Positions 39,701 to 48,100 of a DNA stretch of 64,000 nt are shown here, in pieces. Location of the stretch: positions 62,001 through 126,000 of the forward strand of contig CAWDRV010000004.1 of assembly GCA_963804825.1 (NCBI GenBank), given 5' to 3'. Made by a program: the position numbers and the translations under genes. The notes under the pieces are model-generated. The model was not told where the DNA came from and ran no database searches. It worked only from the letters and a program-made list of their open reading frames with translations. This stretch comes from JBKQVT01 sp963804825 (GTDB lineage: Bacteria > Planctomycetota > Planctomycetia > Pirellulales > Thermoguttaceae). The first letter of the stretch is position 1. Each line of letters begins with the position of its first letter.

Positions 39701-40274
39701 CGGCCCCGTTGCCGGTCGCCGGCCCATGGGAAGTGCAATTCCCGGCCGGCTGGGGCGCGCCGAGCGGATCACGCTCCCGCGGCTGATCTCATGGAGCGAG
39801 CACTCGGCGCCGGGCGTGCGCTATTTCTCCGGCGCGGCGACCTACCGCGCGTCGCTCGACGTGCCGGCGGAGATGCTCGGCCGCGGCCGCCGCTGGTACC
39901 TGGACCTGGGCCGGGTCGAGGTCATGGCCGAGCCGAAGCTCAACGGCCAGGCCCTCGGCACGATCTGGAAACCGCCGTTTCGCGTCGACGTGACCGGCGC
40001 CCTGAAGCCGGGCGCCAATGCCCTGGAAGTCAAGGTGGTCAATCTCTGGATCAACCGCATGATCGGCGACGAGCAATTGCCGGAGGACAGCGATCGCAAT
40101 CCGGACGGCACCCTGAAGAAATGGCCCGACTGGCTGGAGCAAGGCAGGCCCAGCCCGACGGGCCGCTTCACCTTCGCCACCTGGCGGCTGTACAAGAAGG
40201 GCGATCCGTTGGTGAAATCCGGGCTGCTCGGCCCGGTCCTGCTGCGCCCCACGGAGGCGGTCGAGATGAAATGA
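36754..40274 (+). CDS. Secreted GH106 alpha-L-rhamnosidase (frameshifted near the 3' end)
   Basis: About 1,173 residues. The signal peptide is 'MNTWRAILVTLGVLLATAWA'. The start of the mature protein 'RPWVYWFWLGGNINREGITA' and then 'MKREGIGGVLIMEVD' is the signature of family GH106 (TIM barrel, retaining or inverting cleavage of terminal alpha-L-rhamnose). Later landmarks are 'EVNMNNDAGWCGSGGPWITP', 'TLVSTHIDSWEVGSQNWTP', 'SIEAYDDCPCDE', 'EAFTANDHERWQGHP' and 'WVVLPAVES'-like barrel ends. The frame breaks near 39760, after 'EVQFPAGWGAP', and resumes as 'ERITLPRLISWSEH', adding a GH2-type sugar-binding jelly roll of about 160 residues. Expected in the periplasm or outside, stripping rhamnose from pectic or plant/algal polymers. 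It stands alone between promoter-like DNA and the citrate operon. Confidence 0.9.
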
Positions 40275-40522
40275 GGTCGGCAGCGCCGAGGGTTCAAGCC
40301 CTGCGGGCGTTGGAAATGCCGGTGGGGCAAGAAGACCGAACGGCCGCCGCTGGACCATCTCCACTATTATTTGGGGGTCGGGTCCTCCTTCATCTCCGTT
40401 GGGAGAACTCGATGGCCTAAAACACCGTTTCGAGATCAGGCACTGCGGTTGTGATATTCGATGGGCTTCGGTAGAATTACCGGGAATTCCAGTCAAACAC
40501 CGAAGCGAGGCTTGGGACCGCT

Positions 40523-41635
40523 GTGGCACACGAAGTTACTTTGATCACCGGGGACGGAGTCGGACCGGAACTGGCCGAGGCTGCTCGTCAATGCGTGGAC
40601 GCCACCGGCGTGAAGATCCATTGGGATGTCCAAGAGGCGGGCATCGAGGTCATGGAGCGGCGGGGCACGCCGCTGCCCGATGCCGTCTTGAAAAGCATTC
40701 GACGCACGCGCTGTGCCCTGAAGGCGCCCATCACCACTCCCGTCGGCAAGGGATTTCGGAGCGTCAACGTTTACTTGCGGCAGGAGTTGGGACTGTTTGC
40801 GTGCATCCGGCCTTGCAAGCATTACGCGGGCGTCCGCAGTTTCTTCACCCAGGTGCCGGTGGATCTCGTCATCGTCCGCGAGAACAGCGAAGACCTTTAC
40901 GCCGGCATCGAGTTTCAGCAGGGCAAGCCCGAGACGGCCGAAGCGCTGGATTGCATCAACCGTCTCTGCCAGGGGCGGAAGATTGCCACCGGGCGTGACG
41001 AGACGGGCCTGTCGATCAAGCCGATCAGCGTCGGGGCCACGCAGCGGATCGTCCGCTGCGCCTTCCAATACGCCCGGCAAAACGGCAGGAAGAAGGTCAC
41101 GGCCGTTCACAAGGCCAACATCATGAAGTTCACGGACGGCCTGTTTCTGGCGGTTGCCGCCCAGGTGGCGCAGGAATTCCCCGACATCGCCTTCGAAGAC
41201 CGCATCGTAGACAACATGTGCATGCAACTCGTTCAGAAACCCGAACTTTACGACGTCCTGGTGCTGCCGAACCTCTACGGCGACATCGTCAGCGATCTGG
41301 CGGCGGGGCTGGTGGGGGGACTCGGGGTGGCGCCGGGGGCCAATATCGGCCCTGAAGCCGCCGTCTTTGAGGCCACCCACGGCAGTGCGCCGAAGTACAA
41401 AGGCCAAAATAAGGTCAATCCGACGGCCTTGATTCTCTCGGCGGTCTTGATGCTCCGTCACTTGCAGGAAAAGGAGATGGCCGACCGGCTGGAGCAGGCC
41501 GTTGCGGCCGTGATCGCCGAAGGCCGCGAGGTCACGTACGACCTCAAGGCCGATCGCAACGATCCCACGGCCGTCGGGACGCGGGAAATGGCCGCCGCCA
41601 TCTGCCGCAAAATCGGGGAAAAACAGAATCCGTAA
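40523..41635 (+). CDS. icd: NAD-type isocitrate/isopropylmalate dehydrogenase family, likely isocitrate dehydrogenase
   Basis: A 370-residue beta-decarboxylating dehydrogenase. 'LITGDGVGPELAEAARQCVD' opens the fold, 'APITTPVGKGFRSVNVYLRQ' with Ser-x-Asn is the isocitrate-type phosphorylation-loop region, 'VIVRENSEDLYAGIEF' the substrate Arg and Tyr, 'VTAVHKANIMKFTDGLF' the catalytic Lys, and 'NLYGDIVSDLAAGLVGGLG' the metal Asp pair. The SVN serine and short length favour the NAD-dependent IDH subgroup over LeuB. The start is GTG at 40523 with GAGG upstream. It is first of three genes with the citrate-cleaving subunits, 15 bp before the next, so it probably works on the isocitrate/2-oxoglutarate step tied to citrate. 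Confidence 0.85.
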   Translation: MAHEVTLITGDGVGPELAEAARQCVDATGVKIHWDVQEAGIEVMERRGTPLPDAVLKSIRRTRCALKAPITTPVGKGFRSVNVYLRQELGLFACIRPCKHYAGVRSFFTQVPVDLVIVRENSEDLYAGIEFQQGKPETAEALDCINRLCQGRKIATGRDETGLSIKPISVGATQRIVRCAFQYARQNGRKKVTAVHKANIMKFTDGLFLAVAAQVAQEFPDIAFEDRIVDNMCMQLVQKPELYDVLVLPNLYGDIVSDLAAGLVGGLGVAPGANIGPEAAVFEATHGSAPKYKGQNKVNPTALILSAVLMLRHLQEKEMADRLEQAVAAVIAEGREVTYDLKADRNDPTAVGTREMAAAICRKIGEKQNP

Positions 41636-41650
41636 AAAACGGGGTGGTCG

Positions 41651-42868
41651 ATGAAACTCTATGAGTATGAAGGCAAGGGGCTGTTCAGCCGCGCCGGAAT
41701 CCCCATACCTTCCGGGAAGGTTGTCGCCTCGGCCGAGGAAGCCGCAGGCCTGACGAAACCCTACGGGAGCTTGATGGCCAAGGCGCAAGTCTTGTGGGGA
41801 CACCGGGCCAAACAGTACGGCGTGGTCTCTTGCGACAACGAAGAGCAACTCGCAACCGCGGTCCGGACTTTGCTCGGCAAGAAAGTGTTCGGAGAGACGG
41901 TGGAAAAGGTTCTTGTCGAACAGAAACTCGACGTGGCCCAAGAGGTTTACGCGGCGGCGACCTACATGGGCGCGTCGCCCGTGGTCATCCTTTCCCCCCA
42001 CGGTGGAATCGACGTCGAGGAGGTCTGCCACAAAGCGCCGGAGGACGTGTGGATCGACACGATCTCGATTCGCGAGGGTTTCGGGGCGGAGCAAGCAAAC
42101 GACTTGGTGCGCCGATCGGGGCTGAACGAGACGACGGCCGATCTGAGCGACGTGCTGGTGAAGCTCTATGGGATGTTCATGGACTTCGACGCCACGGTGG
42201 CCGAGATCAATCCGTTGGTGCGAACCCGCGCCGGCCGGTGGGTCGCCGCCGACGCCAAGGTGGAGATCGACGACGAAGCCCTCTTCCGCCAGAAAGGGCT
42301 GAACCTGGCGGAAAGGCTCAGCTCGGGGCGGACGCCCACCTACCTGGAACGGCTTGCGCTGGAAAACGACCGTTTGGACACGCGCGGCAGCGCGGGCCGG
42401 ATGTTCTACGAACTCGACGGAAACATCGTCGTGTTGGCCTCCGGCGGGGGCACCAGCGTCGAGGCGCTGGATGACCTCTGCCTCCTGGGCGGAAAGCCCG
42501 CCGTCTTCACCGAGTACAGCGGCAATCCCACTCCGGAGAAAGTCAAGGGCCTGACGAAGATCGCCCTGATGTATCCCGGCCGAATCAACGCGATCTGGGT
42601 GATCGGGGGCCGGGCGAACTTCACCGACATCTACGAGACGCTGATCAACGGGATCATGGCCGGCATCTGTGAAACGCCCAACTTCGACAAGACCATTCCG
42701 ATCCTCATCCGTCGCGCCGGGCCGCGCGACGAGGAAGCCTTTGCCACCCTCCAGAAATTCCGCGACGAACAGGGATATAACATCTTTTGCCGTGGCGTGG
42801 GGACGTCCGTCGCCGACTCCGCCCGGATGGTCATCCATCAGGCAAACAAGCAAGGGAACCGCCGATGA
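41651..42868 (+). CDS. ATP-citrate lyase / succinyl-CoA synthetase beta-type ATP-grasp subunit
   Basis: A 405-residue ATP-grasp protein. 'MKLYEYEGKGLFSRAGIPIP' is the typical start of succinyl-CoA synthetase beta and ATP-citrate lyase small subunits, 'MAKAQVLWGHRAKQYGVV' binds nucleotide, and 'VAEINPLVRTRAGRWVAADA' is the metal-binding ATP-grasp signature. 'NIVVLASGGGTSVEALDDLC' and 'VFTEYSGNPTPEKVKGLTKI' form the CoA-ligase domain. The size and 'YSGNP' motif resemble AclB-type subunits (about 400 residues). Its partner overlaps its stop codon (ATGA at 42865). Together they would cleave citrate with ATP and CoA to acetyl-CoA and oxaloacetate. A plain succinate-CoA ligase is the alternative, but the citrate-synthase domain of the partner argues against it. 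Confidence 0.82.
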   Translation: MKLYEYEGKGLFSRAGIPIPSGKVVASAEEAAGLTKPYGSLMAKAQVLWGHRAKQYGVVSCDNEEQLATAVRTLLGKKVFGETVEKVLVEQKLDVAQEVYAAATYMGASPVVILSPHGGIDVEEVCHKAPEDVWIDTISIREGFGAEQANDLVRRSGLNETTADLSDVLVKLYGMFMDFDATVAEINPLVRTRAGRWVAADAKVEIDDEALFRQKGLNLAERLSSGRTPTYLERLALENDRLDTRGSAGRMFYELDGNIVVLASGGGTSVEALDDLCLLGGKPAVFTEYSGNPTPEKVKGLTKIALMYPGRINAIWVIGGRANFTDIYETLINGIMAGICETPNFDKTIPILIRRAGPRDEEAFATLQKFRDEQGYNIFCRGVGTSVADSARMVIHQANKQGNRR

Positions 42869-45045
42869 GCATCCTGATCGATCGACAGACGCGCATCCTG
42901 ATTCAAGGCATCACGGGCAAGCAGGGACGAAAGGTTTCGATGGAGATGCTCGACTACGGGACGCACGTCGTTGCCGGGGTGACGCCGGGCAAAGGCGGGG
43001 GTGAGGTGTGCGGCCTGCCGGTCTACAACACGGTCGCCGAGGCGTTGCGAGCGCATCCCGAGATCAACACCAGCCTCGTTTCGGTGCCGAGGGAGGGCAC
43101 GAAGGACGCCGCGTTGGAAGCCATCGCCCAGCCTGACATCCGGCTGGTGAACATCCTCACGGAGGGTGTGCCCCGCCGCGACGCCGCCGAGATCGTCCAG
43201 GCCGCCCGGGACCGCGGCGTCCGCGTGATCGGCCCCGCCTCGGTCGGCATTATCAACCCCATCGAGCGCGTCAAGGTGGGAGCGATCGGGGGCAACGACC
43301 CGGGGGTGTTCTATCCGGGCGAGATTGCCGTCTTCTCCAAAAGCGGCGGAATGTGCCTGTCGATCGCGATCGAGATCTTCAACACGCTCGGCTATGGGAC
43401 GAGCATCGTCGTCGGGATCGGAGGCGATCGCATTTCAGGCACCAGCTTCCGCGATCTGCTGGAGCTTATCCGCGACGACAAAGACACGGTGATGGTCATT
43501 CTCAACAGCGAGATCGGCGGAGACTACGAGGAAGAGGCCGCCCGCTACATCCAAGAGACCCACTACCCGAAACCCGTGGTCGCAAGGCTCACCGGCATCG
43601 GCGCCCAGAAGATCTTCCCGCGCGGCTCGCGGATGGGCCATGCCGGCGCCATTATCGGGGAAGGCCGGTTCGGGACCTACGAGAGCAAAGTGGAGGCCTT
43701 CGAGAGCGCGGGCGTGGAGGTTGCAAAGACGTCGGAGGAGCTGGTTGCTTTCGTCGAGCGGGCCATGCCGCACCGCGGCCCCGACTTCGAGGTGGCGGTC
43801 AGCAAGGAGTTCGAGCTGGTCAGCATCTCGAAAACGAAGTTGGAGAACTTGAAGAACCAGGTGCGCGCCGTTCAATTGCGGACGCATCTCGGCCAGCTCG
43901 TCAACGGCACGCCTTATTTCCGGGGGCATCCGTTGCCCAAACTCATGCGGCAGGCGTCGTTGCCGCGAATGATTTTCGAGGCCCTCACGAAAAAGGACGC
44001 GGATGCGGAACACGCAGCCCGGTTGGCAAGCGACCTTGTCTTTGCGCCCGGAACTGTCCCGTCGCGCCGTCCGCCCGGAATGCCGCCGTGGCGTCCTTCC
44101 AAGGCGGCTCGCCGATCAACGCCGCGGTCAGTGCAGGGCTGTTGACCCTGGACGCTTTCAACCACGACGCTCTCGCTGCAAGCCTCCAGGGCCGGTATCC
44201 TCCCATGCAGGCCGACGCGCTCGCGTTGATTCCCCAGGTGATCGAGATCGTCGCGTGCATTTTGGGAAATACGTTGTCATGGAACAAGGAGGAAAGCCTC
44301 GAATGCACGATCTTTGCGCCCTGGCCGGACGGAAGCCGTCGGCCGCGGAGGCCGACCTGCTGCGGGCCATCTTCATCGCGTGCATCGACCATACGCCGGC
44401 CACGCCCTCCTCGCTGGCCGCCATCACCTCCTTCTCCGGCGGCAATTCCCTGAAGACCGCGCTGGCCGCGGGAATCACCGCGATGGGCGATGCCCATGCC
44501 GGCGCCGGCGAAGGAACCGCCAGAGTCTTGACCGAGTTTATGGCGATGCTCCGCGGCGCGGTGACTTCCGGCGCCTTCGCGCCGAACGGCGTCCGGATCA
44601 CCGGGCTGAAGGGCCTGGCCGCATACCTCGTCGATAAGACCACCGGCGCCTTGGGCGGTGAGAAAAGCAAAATCCCCGGATACGGCCACCGCTACTACAG
44701 CCTCTATGGACGCGACATGCGGGCCGTCGTCCTGTTGGAAATCGCCAAAGAACTCGGCTTGGCAGGGGAGTATTGCGCCCTGGCCCGTGAAATCGAAGCC
44801 CGTCTGAAAGAAAAGAAATCCCTGGGACTATGCATCAACGTCAACGGCGTGATCGGCGCATTGCTCTGCGACCTGAAGATTCCTCCCGAGACCGGCAAGG
44901 CCATATTCATCATCCCGCGAACGGTCGGCATCCTCGGGCAACTGCTGGAACAGGATTCCGGTTCTTTCTTCCGCCTGTCGAACAACTCGATCATCTACAT
45001 CGGCCCCAAAATGCGCGAATTAGAGCGTTTTTCAGATCAGTGTAG
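42865..45045 (+). CDS. ATP-citrate lyase alpha-type subunit: CoA-binding/ligase domain plus citrate-synthase-like domains (two frameshifts)
   Basis: ATG at 42865 overlaps the previous stop. Residues 1-320 match the alpha subunit of CoA ligases: 'ILIQGITGKQGRKVSMEMLD', 'VIGPASVGIINPIERVKVGA', 'VFSKSGGMCLSIAIEIFNTL' and phospho-histidine His259 in 'SRMGHAGAIIGEGRF'. From about 'VQLRTHLGQLVNGTPYFRGH' a citrate-synthase-like N-half follows, ending 'INAAVSAGLLTLDAFNHDAL'. Then comes what looks like a second, fuller citrate-synthase/citryl-CoA-lyase domain, with 'ALAAGITAMGDAHAGAGEG' and catalytic 'IPGYGHRYYSLYGRDMRA'. The frame shifts near 44050 and again near 44270, where 'CILG' joins 'KYVVMEQGGKPRM' if one A is restored. 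The true end is uncertain: a shift in the TTTTT at 45028 would stop at 45045, otherwise the frame stays open to 46534. Confidence 0.75.
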
Positions 45046-45126
45046 CGTTTCGGGCGGCACTGGCGTTTCGCCAGTGGTGAAGTTCGACAACTTCCACGCA
45101 ACGTGGGGCGATGCCAGCGCAAATGG

Positions 45127-45154
45127 AACGAGCCATCCGCGAGGATGGCTCGTT
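45127..45154. terminator. Strong hairpin between convergent genes
   Basis: AACGAGCCATCC, loop GCGA, GGATGGCTCGTT: a perfect 12-bp stem between the end of the citrate operon (about 45045) and the end of the minus-strand adhesin gene (45179). There is no long T-tract on either side, so it may be a REP unit that also serves as a bidirectional stop. A neighbouring hairpin GGCACTGGCG-TTT-CGCCAGTG (45054-45075) repeats the one at 51224-51245. Confidence 0.5.
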
Positions 45155-45178
45155 GCGTTCTCAAGGGTTCTGAACGCC

Positions 45179-48100
45179 CTACGCCGGCCGCCGTCGCCGC
45201 CAGGCGCAGGCGAGAAGCCCAAGGACGCCGACGCCCAGCAGGATGAAGGTCGAGGGCTCCGGCACCGCGGCCGCGCCGGCGGCGATTCCCGCCCCGCCTG
45301 TCAACCATGCGGCACTGCCGCCGACCGTCGCCGCCGTCTCGCTGACCGTCGAAGTCGTCGCAACGGTCCCACTGGCCCCGCTGGTGTTCGCCACGGTCTC
45401 GGTCGCGTCGGTCGTGTCGGCCTCCGTCACGGGCGACGAGGCGCCCGACAACGCGCCCAACGCCACGTAGCCGCCCTGGGGCACCGTTATGATGCCCGTG
45501 CTGGGCGTGGCAGCCGGCGTGGCGAAATCAAGCGTGCCGCTGCTGACCGTCGTCCCGCCCGTGTAGGTGCTCGTGCCGTCCAGAACCAGTATCCCGCCGC
45601 CCGTCTTCGCCAGTGCGACGACGCCGGTCGTGTTCTGGATGACTCCCGAGAACGTGCTGCTGGCGTCGCCGTTGCCGGCGGTCAGCGTGGAAGTGCTGGC
45701 CCCGGCAAGGTTGTCGATGGTGCCCGTGCCGGACAGTGCCCCCACGCCGACGTTGTAGCTGTGCAGGTCGAGGACGCCGGCGCTGACCGTCGCGGCGCCG
45801 CTGCTCGATCCAAGCGCGGAGGAGTTGCCGACTTGCAGGGTGCCGCCGGCGATCGTCGTGCCGCCGCTGTAGTCGCTGACGCCGCTGAGGATCTGCTTCC
45901 CGGGGCCGTTCATCGTCAACGCGACCGGGTCGCCATCCTGGATGCTGCCGCTAAAGGCCGCGGTGCCAGCCGGGGCCAGGGTGAGGGTTGCCGTGCCGGA
46001 GGCGCCGGCGATGCTCGTGGTCACCGTGCCGCCGCTGCCCGGGCCGGAGTCGGCCAGCGAATCGATGGTCTGGTTCTGGCCGTCCAGGTCCAACATGGTG
46101 CCGTTGGCGAGCTGCACGGGCGTGTTGCTCGGCAGCAGGCCGTTCTGGATTGCCCCGTTGTAATACAACTGCTGGACCTGGGCCGCCGTGAGCACGCTGC
46201 CGTAAAGCTGGAAGTCGTCGATCGAGGCGACCGTGCTGTTGTACCAGTTGTTGGTGGACGGCCGGCCGCCGACATACATGTCGTTGCCGCCGGGGCTGAA
46301 CACGGGGTTGCCGCCCAACGTTCCCGACGCCGAACCGTTAAGACCCCCGTCGATATAGAAGTACCATCCCGCGCTGCTCACCGCAAAGGTGACCATGTGC
46401 CAACTGTTAGCGGTAATCGAGCACGTAATCGACTGACCACCCTCGTTGATCCACTGTTGGCTGGCGTTCTGAATGCCGGTCTTAATGACCGAGCCGTTAT
46501 AGACCTCATAGAAACCACCGGGTCCCGTGTCTAGACCACGGCCGTTCACGAAGCACCAACTGCCGCCGTTGGTGTTGGGATCGCCCGACTGGCTGAGGTT
46601 CATCCAGATGGAATCGGTCCACGCGGTGAGGGTATTGAAGCCGGAGTTCGCGGGGACGTCGACATACTGGCCGTTCAGTTGCATCCCCTGATTGATCTGG
46701 CCGGTGACATAGTTTGCCCCGGCGGCCGTTATGGTTCCATTGTAGCCGTGGCCGCTGGTGTCCAGGATGGCTCCGGTGGTGGTGGGGACCGCCCCGAGCG
46801 TGCCGTCCAAGGGCAAATGGGCCACGGTGGGAAGGACCCCCGAGCCAAGCTGCAGCGTGCCGCTGCCGACGGTGGTGTTGCCCGAGTAGCTCAGCGACGG
46901 GCCAAGGGTCAGCACGGAACCGCCGATCTGGGTCAGCGAGCCCGTGCCGCTCACGCCGACGTTCAGCGTGCCGGCGCTGGTCTGGTTGAAGGTCACGTTG
47001 GCATTGTTGCTCAAGGTGACCGCGGTGGGAATGTTGGCCACGTTGCCGACCAGCGAGCCGCCCTCGACCAGGGTGGGGCCGGTGTACGTGTTCGTGGCCG
47101 CGGTGAGGGTCAACGTGCTCGCGCCGGCCAGGACCAGCGAGCCGCCGGTGATCTGGTCGCCGATGGTCGTCGGTGCCGCGACGGTGATCGTCGGCGAGCC
47201 GGTGATGGCCAGCGTGTTCCCGCTGAGGGTCAGGCCGCCCGCGCCGCCGCTGGCCAACGTCACGTTGCCGGTGACGGAGATGGGGTTGACCAAGGTGCGG
47301 CCGCTGCCGTCGTCCTCCAAGGTGCCGCCGCTGAGGATCAGCGTGCCGGTGCCCAACGGTCCGGAAGTGAGGCTGCCGCCGGAGAGCGTGCTGTCGGCGG
47401 CGATCTGCAACACACCCGCCGTAAGGTTGGTGCTGCCGCTGTACGTGTTGTTGGGCATGGCGATGATCAGCGTGCCGCCGCCGCTCTTGGTGAGCGAGGT
47501 GCTGCCGCCGATGGTGCCGTCGCCGGAGAGGGTGTAGGACACCGTGCTGTTGTTGACCGTGATTGTGGTCGGCGAGAACGTCGTCCCGGAGAGGACCACG
47601 GTGCCGTTGGCGGTGCCGGCCGAGTCGTTGAACACGACGGGGCTCGGGTCCGCATAGGTCGCCGTGCCGCCGCCGGTGCTCCAGTTCACCGAGGTGGTGT
47701 CCCAACTGGAGTTCTGCGATCCGGTCCAGGTTAACGCCGCGCCGGTCACGTCGAGATTGATTTGGCTCCCGGTGTTGACCAACACGGCGGAGTAGCCCCC
47801 GGGCAGGGTGCCGACGGTCAAATTGCTAACGTTCCCCGAGAAGCCGCTGTAGCTCATGATTTCATAATTCCCGACGCCAAAGCCGCTCCCCGCGGTGACA
47901 TTCACCGTGCCGCCGGTGAGCGTCAGGGTGCCGGTGACCTTCGCCAGGTCGCTGCTGGTGCCGAGGTCCAGGTCCACGATCGAACCGGTGTTCAACGTCA
48001 GCCCGCCGAGGGTCAAGGTGCCGGCGCCGCTGAAATTGCCGCTGGTGTTGTCGCCCGGGGCGAGGTAGGCAGCGCTGTTCACCGTGACCGTGCTGGCCAG

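Noticed and set aside
36712..39738. 1,008-codon open frame on the minus strand opposite the GH106 gene
   Set aside because: The plus strand has clear GH106 motifs and a signal peptide; the antisense frame is Arg/His/Gly-rich without motifs. The same applies to 810-2681 and 3074-4891 opposite the TPR gene.
45046..46534. Open frame that extends the citrate-cleaving alpha subunit into the adhesin's antisense
   Set aside because: The citrate-synthase domain ends near 45020 and the remainder is antisense of the adhesin's repeats; a one-base error at the TTTTT run is simpler.
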